From positions 1 to 11,773 of the forward strand of contig QNUZ01000046.1 in the NCBI GenBank assembly GCA_004347865.1: 11,773 nucleotides of DNA. The letters run 5' to 3'. The translations under genes and the position numbers were made by a program. Within the stretch, counting starts at the first letter, position 1. Every line of letters begins with the position of its first letter. Source of the DNA: Archaeoglobi archaeon. GTDB taxonomy: Archaea; Halobacteriota; Archaeoglobi; Archaeoglobales; Archaeoglobaceae. Positions 1-6,487 of the stretch are shown piece after piece. The notes below the pieces were generated by a model. That model saw nothing but the letters and a program-made list of their open reading frames with translations. It was not told where the DNA came from and ran no database searches.

Positions 1-677
1 ATTATCTTAACGCCATCGGTATCCGCGGGGATTGCGAAGGCCACGCTGTAATCTCTGTCCTCCTCTGTCATCGCCCTTGTGGGAACAACTATGATCTCGT
101 CCGCAACGCTTGCCATGGTTATGCAGTTCTTGGCCCCCCTCACGATGATCCCGTCGCTCCTCCTCTCAACAACCCTGACATACATGTCCGGATCATCCTG
201 TTCATGGGGTCTCTTGCTTCTGTCGCCCTTCACATCGGTCTGGGCGCATGCTGCGACGAGGTCCCTGTTCTGGAATTCCTTCAGGTACTCTGTGAACCTG
301 CTGTGGTAGTCGGTGCCGAATTCCTGATCGGCCGCAAATGTTGCCACTGACAAACCGTTTATCGCATCGCAACCCATGCAACGCTGAATGCAACCGCCTG
401 TTCTCTGACAACACTTTCTTATCATTTCCTGCTTTTTCATCAGGTCTTCTGCAGACTGATTTATGTGGGTGAACCTGTTTATCTTCTTCCCCGTCAGATG
501 CGAGTGGGTTACCAGCAAGTCCTTGAACTCCGGATTTTCAACAAGGTCAAAGGTTTTCGATATCACGTTAATGCCTCCCGAAAGTTCAGGAGAATCTCTT
601 CTAACCTTTTTTCCCCTTACGTAAACGTTCGGCTTCATTTTGAAAAGATCCTGCCTATACTCTTCAGAAGTCCTCAC
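1..677 (-). CDS. 4-hydroxybutyryl-CoA dehydratase / HpaB-family flavoenzyme, N-terminal part (partial)
   Basis: The gene starts at a GTG at 677 and runs off the left edge after 225 codons; the family is usually near 480-500 residues. A GGAGGTG ribosome binding site (690-684) lies six bases before the GTG, and an in-frame TAG at 692-690 limits any earlier start. The N-terminus (SEEYRQDLFKMKPNVYVRG) is typical of the 4-hydroxyphenylacetate 3-hydroxylase / 4-hydroxybutyryl-CoA dehydratase (AbfD) family. The CX3C pair at residues 96 and 100 (GGCIQRCMGCDA) matches the two N-terminal cysteines that bind the [4Fe-4S] cluster in AbfD, which plain HpaB monooxygenases lack; this favours a dehydratase or isomerase acting on CoA esters. 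RGAKNCITMA (181-190) corresponds to the flavin-site RGAKAHQTG segment, with the usual His replaced by Cys185 while the Thr is kept. The remaining His and Cys cluster ligands lie outside the window, so the exact substrate is open. Family call is firm; function is moderate. Confidence 0.85.
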   Translation of the reverse strand, partial: MRTSEEYRQDLFKMKPNVYVRGKKVRRDSPELSGGINVISKTFDLVENPEFKDLLVTHSHLTGKKINRFTHINQSAEDLMKKQEMIRKCCQRTGGCIQRCMGCDAINGLSVATFAADQEFGTDYHSRFTEYLKEFQNRDLVAACAQTDVKGDRSKRPHEQDDPDMYVRVVERRSDGIIVRGAKNCITMASVADEIIVVPTRAMTEEDRDYSVAFAIPADTDGVKI

Positions 678-683
678 ATAAAG

Positions 684-721
684 CACCTCCTACTGGCGTT
701 ATTCATTCCACTAAAATATTT
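684..721 (-). promoter_or_regulatory. Promoter and ribosome binding site of the AbfD-like gene
   Basis: On the minus strand an AT-rich TATA-like box, AAATATTTTA, spans 721-712. A start of transcription about 25 bases downstream would fall near 691, just ahead of the GGAGGTG ribosome binding site at 690-684. This gives a short leader of about 14 bases before the GTG start at 677. The SD match is clear; the TATA assignment is by eye. Confidence 0.5.
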
Positions 722-871
722 CCCAACCGAATGTTCCACCATGCATTCACCCAGAATTTCTTGTCTTGATCACTATTAAACCTTTTCCTATCTTGAATTC
801 TCATGGAATTCCGAGATTTTTTTCAGATTATGCGAAACAAAACCTTCGAGGACCAAAGGATATGAAAAGCA

Positions 872-879
872 TTTTTAAA
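872..879 (+). promoter_or_regulatory. TATA box of a leaderless promoter for the MBL-fold gene
   Basis: TTTTTAAA is centred about 25 bases before the A of the ATG at 900, and it is preceded by a purine-rich stretch (GAAAAG) that suits a BRE. There is no ribosome binding site ahead of the ATG. This spacing predicts a leaderless mRNA beginning at or next to the start codon. Confidence 0.6.
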
Positions 880-899
880 CCTGAAATGACTCTGAACAG

Positions 900-1478
900 A
901 TGGCCCTAAGAATCGCCGAGGACTTTTACCTGCTAAAACCAGGAAAAGTCATTTTCGCAGAAAGCGGAGATATAGTCTACGCTTCCTCTTCAGTTAGCCT
1001 GATTTTAGCCGAACAAGCAATGGTTGTGGACACGGGGCTGGCAATGGATCAGGAAACCATACTGCTTGCCCTTAAAGAACTTGGCCTGAAACCATCCGAT
1101 ATCGGTATCGTAGTAAACACGCATCTCCATCCCGACCACTGCGGTGGAAATGAGCTTTTCTCTAGGGCAAAGATCTACGCCCATCCTCTCGAAATCGCCA
1201 GAACCGGGGCCCATTGTTTACCGTGTCCCCAGAGCTTGGGCGAGAGGGTCAGGATAATTGAAACTCCGGGGCACCTCGACGGGCATATATCGGTTGTATT
1301 TGACGAATCGATAGTCCTCGCAGGCGACGCAATACCGACCAAAAACAATTACGAGAAAAGGGTCATTCCGAGATTTCACACCAATGCCGAAAAGGCAAAG
1401 GAGAGCATGCAGAAAATCATAAAGATTGCCAAAATAATAATTCCGGGTCACGACGATCCGATTTTCGTTCTAAAGTAG
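900..1478 (+). CDS. Metallo-beta-lactamase-fold metal-dependent hydrolase
   Basis: The 192-residue protein is a compact, stand-alone MBL-fold hydrolase. All metal ligands of the fold are present: HLHPDH at residues 75-80 (His75, His77, Asp79, His80), TPGHLDGH with His125, the bridging Asp143 in AGDA, and His184 in PGHDDP. It could therefore bind a dinuclear Zn or Fe centre. It lacks a flavodoxin or rhodanese domain, and its length suits glyoxalase II-like or lactonase-like members, but the substrate cannot be read from sequence. There is no signal peptide, so it should be cytoplasmic. It is transcribed alone from a leaderless promoter and converges on mtxX, whose stop codon it overlaps by nine bases. 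It faces away from the AbfD-like gene, so shared regulation is possible but unproven. Confidence 0.92.
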   Translation: MALRIAEDFYLLKPGKVIFAESGDIVYASSSVSLILAEQAMVVDTGLAMDQETILLALKELGLKPSDIGIVVNTHLHPDHCGGNELFSRAKIYAHPLEIARTGAHCLPCPQSLGERVRIIETPGHLDGHISVVFDESIVLAGDAIPTKNNYEKRVIPRFHTNAEKAKESMQKIIKIAKIIIPGHDDPIFVLK

Positions 1479-2204
1479 TGTCGCAACGGCTATGGCTCTT
1501 GCAAATCCTTCAGCGGTCTGATTCCTGCTCGTGTCCACAATTCTGTACGGTAAACCGCAGTACACCGCTCCGTACTCCTTCCCCCCGCCAAGATAGCAGA
1601 GTGATCTGAAAATGAGATTTCCGGAGATACCATCTGGAGCTATCACGATACCTTTTTCAACCGCATCTTCAATTCTTATTTCCAGATTCTCTCCGCCGGA
1701 AAGCTTTGCAACCAGCTCAGCCTCTGCAAGGGATCGATCCACGATCTCATATCTTCCAACATCTCCGTACCTCCCCCCGGCAAGCACCGCAACCTTTTTT
1801 GGAATCCCGAGAAGTTCCGCCAGCTGCTTTGAGTATTCGATTAACCTGAGCTTCTCCGTAACATTCTTGCCCTCATCTATCCCCACAGGGGACAAAAGGA
1901 AAAGGGTGCCGTTTGCGGTCTCGAAAATCCCGACCCTCAATGGATAGTGCTTAACCCTGAGAACTTCCAGCAGCTTCGATGCCCTTGCAGTCCCCCTGAC
2001 TATGGCATGGACTTCACCGCTTTCCACGAGCTTGAAGAGCTCTTTTTCGGTTCTTTCTCCCTGATCGACCACAACTGTTTCTGCAAAATCTGCCAGCTCA
2101 ACTGCCTTCATTATCCTCTCTTCGCTTGTCTCGTCAACTCTGTAAAGCCCGATGGCAACCCTTTTTCTCTTTACCCTTTCCCTTATTCTCTCATGGAGGT
2201 ACAT
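1470..2204 (-). CDS. mtxX: Methanogenesis marker protein 4 (MtxX)
   Basis: This 244-residue protein matches the MtxX/Mmp4 family, annotated as methyltransferase-related but structurally akin to phosphotransacetylase/phosphotransbutyrylase folds. Visible blocks are RGTARASK (70-77), SPVGIDEGKN (105-114), LAGGRYGDVGR (141-151), APDGISGNLIFRSL (189-202) and DTSRNQTAEG (224-233). The DGISGN block resembles the phosphate/CoA-ester site of PTA-PTB and PlsX enzymes. The family occurs mainly in MCR-bearing archaea; its reaction is not established. The ATG lies two bases after the stop of the upstream flavoprotein gene and has no clear ribosome binding site, which suggests translational coupling. It is the last gene of a three-gene unit and its TAG interlocks with the TAG of the converging MBL-fold gene. 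The family call rests on recognised motifs without a database search. Confidence 0.85.
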   Translation of the reverse strand: MYLHERIRERVKRKRVAIGLYRVDETSEERIMKAVELADFAETVVVDQGERTEKELFKLVESGEVHAIVRGTARASKLLEVLRVKHYPLRVGIFETANGTLFLLSPVGIDEGKNVTEKLRLIEYSKQLAELLGIPKKVAVLAGGRYGDVGRYEIVDRSLAEAELVAKLSGGENLEIRIEDAVEKGIVIAPDGISGNLIFRSLCYLGGGKEYGAVYCGLPYRIVDTSRNQTAEGFARAIAVATLL

Positions 2205-2206
2205 GG

Positions 2207-2767
2207 TTACTTTGATCGCAAAGCTTCTGCAACCTTCTTTGCCAAGTTCTTGCAGCTGTTAAGGCCGGCTTCGTCCCTTTTAACGGCTTCGAAGTCCTTC
2301 ATGGATCCTACAAGCATTCCGCCGAATCTCATCGGAACGATCTTCATTTCATGCGTGAGCATCCACTGATGAATCTGCTCGCAAACCATTTCCTGCCCCC
2401 CGTTTCTCACCTGCCCGACAGCGATCGCGCCACCGACCTTTCCTTTCAGCTTTCCGCGGACCATTATGCTCCTGTCAAACAGAGCCTTGAGCTGGGCTGA
2501 AACGCTCACGTAGTAAACGGGGGAGGCGACTATTATTGCATCGGCCAAGAGCATTCTCTCGAATATTCCCTTTGCATCATCCTTTATTGGACACTCCTTT
2601 CCCTCTAGGCATTTCCCGCAGTGATTGCAGAACTTAACCTCCTTTTCTGAAAGCAGAACAGTTTCAGTTTCGAAGCCCATTGCCTTCAGCTCATTTAGGG
2701 TAAAATTCAGTGCAAATTCGGTGTTTGCACCCTTCCTCGGAGAACCGCAAATTCCGAGCACCTTCAT
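2207..2767 (-). CDS. Iron-sulfur flavoprotein (Isf-like, NADPH-dependent FMN reductase family)
   Basis: A 186-residue flavodoxin-like protein. The FMN phosphate loop is at the N-terminus (GSPRKGANTE, 8-17), and SPVYYVSVSAQLKALFDR (from about residue 82) is the characteristic flavin-side segment of the NAD(P)H-dependent FMN reductase/Isf family. A compact cysteine motif, Cys47-X2-Cys50-X2-Cys53-X5-Cys59, fits the CX2CX2CX4-7C pattern that binds the [4Fe-4S] cluster in archaeal Isf, where FMN and cluster exchange electrons with ferredoxin. A cytoplasmic electron carrier or reductase is inferred. It follows the C_GCAxxG_C_C gene by 39 bases and precedes mtxX by two. The gap upstream holds its own TATA box and a CAGGAG ribosome binding site, so it may be transcribed both by read-through and from its own promoter. 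The physiological partner is unknown. Confidence 0.9.
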   Translation of the reverse strand: MKVLGICGSPRKGANTEFALNFTLNELKAMGFETETVLLSEKEVKFCNHCGKCLEGKECPIKDDAKGIFERMLLADAIIVASPVYYVSVSAQLKALFDRSIMVRGKLKGKVGGAIAVGQVRNGGQEMVCEQIHQWMLTHEMKIVPMRFGGMLVGSMKDFEAVKRDEAGLNSCKNLAKKVAEALRSK

Positions 2768-2800
2768 AGCTCCTGCTTCGTTTCCGGATATATATTCTTT
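2768..2800 (-). promoter_or_regulatory. Internal promoter and ribosome binding site ahead of the Isf-like gene
   Basis: In the 39-base gap after the C_GCAxxG_C_C gene, the minus strand reads a purine-rich BRE-like run (GAGAAAGA) and then ATATATAT at 2795-2788, centred about 25 bases before the ATG at 2767. CAGGAG (about 2776-2771) is also present just before the ATG. A TATA start would give an almost leaderless message, while read-through transcripts would use the ribosome site. This suggests dual use. Confidence 0.5.
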
Positions 2801-2806
2801 CTCTTC

Positions 2807-3292
2807 TCATTCCTTATTCTGCAGGATCAACTCGACCGCCATCCTTGCAGTGTTCCCCACAACCTTAGAGCAGTGCTCGATCATTCCAAATGAGATTGCC
2901 TCTTTCATTTCCCTGCGATCCCATAGGTTAAAGGTTCTTCCCATGAGTTTCATTTGAACATCTCTGCATCGACAGCTTCCGTATTCAGCTACAAAGCGAT
3001 CGTGCAACTCCTTCACGAGCGCATAGGCCTTCATTGGCTTCAGAATAGCGGAAAAATCCTTCCTTTCGCGGGGAAACAGATAGCTTATCACCATCGAAGC
3101 GCCAACAAGTGCCCCGCAGCTGCCATCTCCACTTAGCCCGAGACCGTCGGCCAGGCCGCTTCCAGCTTTAAAAACATCTTCGTTCCAGATCCCGAGAGCG
3201 TCGAATATGGCTGCGATGACTGTTTGAGAGCAGCCGGTATACTCCTTCTCGTATTTCACTCCCAAATCATAGGCCTTCTTTGCCTCCTCCAT
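2807..3292 (-). CDS. C_GCAxxG_C_C family (redox-active/metal-binding cysteine) protein
   Basis: The 161-residue product from ATG 3292 belongs to the C_GCAxxG_C_C family. Diagnostic cysteines are Cys21 (YTGCSQTV), Cys59 in DGSCGALVGA, Cys107 and Cys109 (GSCRCRD) and Cys141 (IEHCSKVV), spaced as in the family. Members are often next to redox enzymes and are suspected to bind a metal or cluster, but no reaction is known. A 27-residue upstream extension to 3373 is possible in frame but looks non-coding. A BRE plus TTAAATAT box at 3326-3314 is centred 25 bases before ATG 3292, which makes 3292 a leaderless start. It opens the operon with the Isf-like gene and mtxX and is divergent from the DUF2284-mmp8-A2 operon. 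Alternatives: none better. Confidence 0.85.
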   Translation of the reverse strand: MEEAKKAYDLGVKYEKEYTGCSQTVIAAIFDALGIWNEDVFKAGSGLADGLGLSGDGSCGALVGASMVISYLFPRERKDFSAILKPMKAYALVKELHDRFVAEYGSCRCRDVQMKLMGRTFNLWDRREMKEAISFGMIEHCSKVVGNTARMAVELILQNKE

Positions 3293-3404
3293 GATCGATG
3301 TTAAAATTCCGGAATATTTAATTTTCGAAGAATCCCTCTGATTTCTGTCGGTGATCCATGAAAAAACCAGCAAGTCTTATCAATTCAGCAGAAATAGAAG
3401 GACC
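3293..3404. promoter_or_regulatory. Divergent promoter region between the mtxX operon and the A2 operon
   Basis: Minus strand: CGAAAAT followed by TTAAATAT (3326-3314) is a textbook BRE/TATA pair, with the predicted transcript starting at ATG 3292. Plus strand: a weaker box, TCTTATCA at 3375-3382, would start transcription near 3404, at the ATG at 3405; a modest AAGGA lies just before that ATG. The 112-base region is the only place where both three-gene units could be regulated together. Confidence 0.5.
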
Positions 3405-3992
3405 ATGAAAAGGAGTTTAGAGAAGCTTCTGGAAGAGCTTCGCAAAATCAATCCAGATTTCAGGGTAATCTCAACGGAAAGCGTAGTAGTATCGGAATGG
3501 GTTAGATGGAAATGCATGTTCGGATGCAAGGCTTTTGGGAAGCATTTAAACTGTCCCCCATTCGTACCCCCAGTTGAAGAAACCAGAAAACTGCTCAAAT
3601 GCTACAAAACGGCAGTTATCGCAAGATTCGAAGCTAAACCCGACTACTCACAACCTCCCGAGCACATCCACCACTTTCTCATGGAAACGCTGAAGGAATT
3701 CTATGACAGGATGTTCGAAATGGAGAGAGTGGCATATCTCTCGGGTTACTACAAGGCCTTTGCCCTCTATGCTCTGCCATGTCCTTACTGCGATCCATGC
3801 GTTGCGGAAAAACTTGAAAACATCGACCAGGATCCGAAGCGCTACTGCAAGTTTCCTCACAAGGTAAGGCCAGCTATGGAGGGTGCAGGAATCGATGTTT
3901 TCCAGACCGTAAGAAATGCGGGCTACGATTTGGATGTTCTTGCTTCTCCAACCGATAAGATCCTTTTCTACGGGCTTTTACTGCTTGAATAG
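3405..3992 (+). CDS. DUF2284 predicted metal-binding protein
   Basis: The 195-residue protein has the DUF2284 cysteine layout. An N-terminal group is Cys37-X3-Cys41-X8-Cys50 followed by PPFVPP, and a C-terminal group is Cys126, Cys129, Cys132 (CPYCDPC) with Cys148 (RYCKFPHKVRPAMEG). Seven or more conserved cysteines suggest one or two Fe-S clusters or a structural metal. The family is common in anaerobes and methanogens and its function is not known. The start at ATG 3405 is preferred over an in-frame ATG at 3351, because the intervening 18 codons sit in the divergent promoter and look non-coding. It is the first gene of a tight operon: the mmp8 start is nine bases after its stop, and A2 follows. 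That placement makes a role in MCR activation or its electron supply plausible, but this is inferred. Confidence 0.85.
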   Translation: MKRSLEKLLEELRKINPDFRVISTESVVVSEWVRWKCMFGCKAFGKHLNCPPFVPPVEETRKLLKCYKTAVIARFEAKPDYSQPPEHIHHFLMETLKEFYDRMFEMERVAYLSGYYKAFALYALPCPYCDPCVAEKLENIDQDPKRYCKFPHKVRPAMEGAGIDVFQTVRNAGYDLDVLASPTDKILFYGLLLLE

Positions 3993-4001
3993 GGTGGTAA
4001 A

Positions 4002-4847
4002 TTGGACGAGCACGTGATGGAGCTGCTCGGAAAGTCGAGGGCCGTTGTCAGGGAGGGCAAAATCGTTGAGGTTACTGAACCGAAGATCAGTTACTGCCCC
4101 CTTTTCAGGAAGCTCTACGGAATGGAGAGAATAACGAAGGATGAGGTTGTGAAAAACCTGCGCTATAGGATGGAGAATTTCGGATTGTTCACGGCAAAGA
4201 GAAAAATTCTGGATGAGAGGACCTTTGCAACTTTCGGAACTTCCGAGATCTTCTTCAGCTGCCTCAAAAGCGGTTTTCTCGATGCGGTCGTAATCGCAGC
4301 AGATTGTGCCGGAACTGTTGTTACATCAAATCCAAAGCTCGTGCAGGGGCTTGGCGGCAGGATCTCGGGACTTATCAGAACTTCTCCGATCCCTGAAGTG
4401 ATCGAAAGGATAGAAAAAGAGGGAGGGTTCGTCGTTAGCAAAAATGCCGAAATAGATCAGATCAAAGGGGTGCTCTTTGCCGTCGACAAGGGCTTTAAAA
4501 AAATCGGGGTCACATTAACCACGCCCGAGGAGGCAAAGGCCTGTGCGGAGATCGAGAAGAACAGGGATGTGAAAATTCTGAAGTTCGCCGTGCATACTAC
4601 AGGAGTCGATTGGAGCTTGGAAGATGCGTTGCTTTTTGATCTAATCACACTCTGTGCGTCAAAAAGCTTGCGGGATAAACTTAGGGGCGTTTTAAAGGCC
4701 CAGGCCGGGGAGGCTATTCCAATTGTGGCAATCTCCGATTTTGGCAAACTGGCCCTGCTCGAAAGGGCCAAAGATCTAGATGGAATTCTTATAATCTCAA
4801 AACCACTCCCATATCTCAGCGAGAATCAGCCCAAACCGCTGGTGTAG
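4002..4847 (+). CDS. mmp8: Methanogenesis marker protein 8 (DUF2099/UPF0288)
   Basis: A 281-residue protein recognised as the DUF2099/Mmp8 family. Key stretches are ELLGKSRAVVREGKIVEV near the N-terminus, SYCPLFRKL (30-38), the CAGTVVTSNPKLVQGLGGR block (about 101-119), SGLIRTSPIPEVIERI (about 122-137) and FAVHTTGVDW (about 196-205). The family is confined to methanogens and relatives; its biochemical role is unknown, and it has no transmembrane segment. The start is a TTG at 4002, with GGGTGGT just upstream as ribosome binding site. Starting at TTG keeps the DEHVMELLGKS N-terminus, which I recall as conserved in the family, whereas the next ATG (4017) would lose part of it. It is nine bases after DUF2284 and eight before A2, so all three are surely co-transcribed. 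This suggests a role alongside the MCR activation ATPase. Confidence 0.88.
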   Translation: MDEHVMELLGKSRAVVREGKIVEVTEPKISYCPLFRKLYGMERITKDEVVKNLRYRMENFGLFTAKRKILDERTFATFGTSEIFFSCLKSGFLDAVVIAADCAGTVVTSNPKLVQGLGGRISGLIRTSPIPEVIERIEKEGGFVVSKNAEIDQIKGVLFAVDKGFKKIGVTLTTPEEAKACAEIEKNRDVKILKFAVHTTGVDWSLEDALLFDLITLCASKSLRDKLRGVLKAQAGEAIPIVAISDFGKLALLERAKDLDGILIISKPLPYLSENQPKPLV

Positions 4848-4855
4848 GTGGTGCT

Positions 4856-6487
4856 ATGATCGTCCAAGTCCGCAACCTCGTCAAGAACTATACCCTCAGC
4901 AGCGGAAAAACTCTGAAGGCGCTTGAATTGGATCACCTCGAGGTTAAAAGGGGAGAATTAGTTGGACTTCTCGGAAAAAGCGGGAGCGGAAAGACCACTC
5001 TGCTAAGAATTCTCAGGGGTGCCGAGAGGTTCGATGAGGGTGAGGTCGTAATAGACGGGATCCGGCTTACACCAGAATCCACGAGGGGGGATTTCAGAAG
5101 TGTCATGGAGAGAACGGCAATACATCTTCAGCGATCCTTTGGACTTTGGAGTGAGAAGGTTGTCGAGAACGTTATAAGGGCCCTTGCATATCCCAGGCTT
5201 GGCGAGGAGGTTTTGCCGGACTGGGATGAGGTGCTCTACGAGGAGCTTCACGAGGAGGCAATGAAGTTCCTGGAGATAGTCAATCTAAAGCACAAGGCTG
5301 AATGCTGGGCCGAAATACTGAGCGGTGGCGAGAAGCAGAGGTTAATTCTTGCAAGGCAGCTTGCTAAAAAACCCTCAATTCTGCTTCTTGATGAATTCGG
5401 AACAATGACATGCCCCGAAACCAGAAAAAAGGCGATAGAAACGATAAAAAGGGTGAATCAGGAACTTGGAATGACCGTGCTGTTCTCATCCCACATGCCC
5501 GAAATTCACAGGGAGCTTGCAACTAGGGTCGTGCTTCTGGACAGGGGAAAAATTGTTGACGAAGGAGATGCTGAAGAGATGATCTCCAAATTCCTGAAGG
5601 AGCTTGAACCGCCAATAATGAAAAGGAGGAGGATAGGAGGAGAGGTAGTTAGACTTGAAAACGTCAGAAAGAGATACTATGTAGTTCCTGGCGGTCAAAC
5701 GCTCGATATGAAAAATGTGTCTTTCTCAATAAGAAGGGGCGAAATCGTTGGCTTCATAGGCAGGAGCGGAAGCGGAAAAACCGTTCTCGCAAGGCTGATC
5801 AGCGGTCTTGAACTGCCTGATGAAGGCGTCGTTATGTTAAGGCCAGAAAGGAAATGGGTGGATTTCAGCAAGTTTGGAAAGAAGAGCGTTGAAGTAAGAA
5901 GAAAGATCGGAGTTCTGCACCAAGAATTCGCCCTTCCTTTCTGGGCAAAGGTAAGCGAGCTCATGGCCTACAAGATCCGTATAAAGAGGGAAAGTGCCGT
6001 CCAAGAGGCCATGAAAAGGGCCGAGGAGCTGGGAATGAGCGAGAGCCTGTTTGACGCAATCTACAGGCTCACAGATCTTCCCAAAGAGGAGGCTGAAATC
6101 AGGCTAAGGAGATTGGGATTGCCATACGGAATAATAAAGGAGCTGTTCCCGGAAAGCTCAGAAGATCTGAGCGCAATCTACCCGTTGCTGGAAAGGATGA
6201 ATTTGCCAGCCGAGATTCTCGAAAGGCAGAGCCACGAGCTTTCCGGTGGTGAAGCTGTAAGACTGGGAATAGCTCTTGCTTCAATAACAAAGCCAAAAAT
6301 ACTGATTCTCGACGAGCCGTTTGGGGACATAGATCCTGTAACGCTCAGAAAGGTCGCAAATTTCCTGAAAGAGATGAATCACAGAGACAGAACAACCATG
6401 ATCGTCGTAAGCCACCAGCATGATCTCGTAAAGGAGATCGCGGACAGGATATTTCTCGTAGAGGATGGAAGAGTTCAGGAGGTATAA
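4856..6487 (+). CDS. atwA: Methyl-coenzyme M reductase system component A2 (ABC-type ATPase)
   Basis: A 543-residue soluble protein with two fused ABC ATPase domains and no membrane segments, as in component A2 (AtwA), which powers reductive activation of the nickel cofactor F430 in MCR. Domain 1 (about 1-250): Walker A GKSGSGKTT (40-48), signature LSGGEKQR (155-162), Walker B ILLLDE (175-180), switch His213. Domain 2 (about 262-543): Walker A GRSGSGKT (302-309), signature LSGGEAVR (462-469), Walker B ILILDEPFGDID (482-493), switch His520. The domains are unequal. Domain 1 has FGTM after the Walker B Glu where domain 2 has the usual PFGD, and the helical region between Q-loop and signature is about 40 residues longer in domain 2. 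A GGTGGTG ribosome site precedes the ATG. It is the last gene of its operon, and its 3' end overlaps that of mmp14 by 13 bases. Length and order match methanogen A2; a generic ABC ATPase of another type is less likely. Confidence 0.92.
   Translation: MIVQVRNLVKNYTLSSGKTLKALELDHLEVKRGELVGLLGKSGSGKTTLLRILRGAERFDEGEVVIDGIRLTPESTRGDFRSVMERTAIHLQRSFGLWSEKVVENVIRALAYPRLGEEVLPDWDEVLYEELHEEAMKFLEIVNLKHKAECWAEILSGGEKQRLILARQLAKKPSILLLDEFGTMTCPETRKKAIETIKRVNQELGMTVLFSSHMPEIHRELATRVVLLDRGKIVDEGDAEEMISKFLKELEPPIMKRRRIGGEVVRLENVRKRYYVVPGGQTLDMKNVSFSIRRGEIVGFIGRSGSGKTVLARLISGLELPDEGVVMLRPERKWVDFSKFGKKSVEVRRKIGVLHQEFALPFWAKVSELMAYKIRIKRESAVQEAMKRAEELGMSESLFDAIYRLTDLPKEEAEIRLRRLGLPYGIIKELFPESSEDLSAIYPLLERMNLPAEILERQSHELSGGEAVRLGIALASITKPKILILDEPFGDIDPVTLRKVANFLKEMNHRDRTTMIVVSHQHDLVKEIADRIFLVEDGRVQEV

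Larger units (their letters stand above)
678..899. other. Divergent intergenic region between the AbfD-like and MBL-fold genes
   Basis: This 222-base stretch holds the two back-to-back promoters and no convincing gene. Its middle contains two GAATTC copies at 795-800 and 806-811, five bases apart, forming a short 6-bp-arm dyad that could be an operator. Otherwise it is AT-rich and featureless. Confidence 0.6.

Noticed and set aside
202..414. Open frame of 70 codons on the minus strand
   Set aside because: It is another frame of the AbfD-like gene; the real frame starts at GTG 677 and carries the family motifs.
465..779. Open frame of 104 codons on the plus strand
   Set aside because: It lies mostly antisense to the AbfD-like gene, then runs into the promoter region, with no recognisable protein features.
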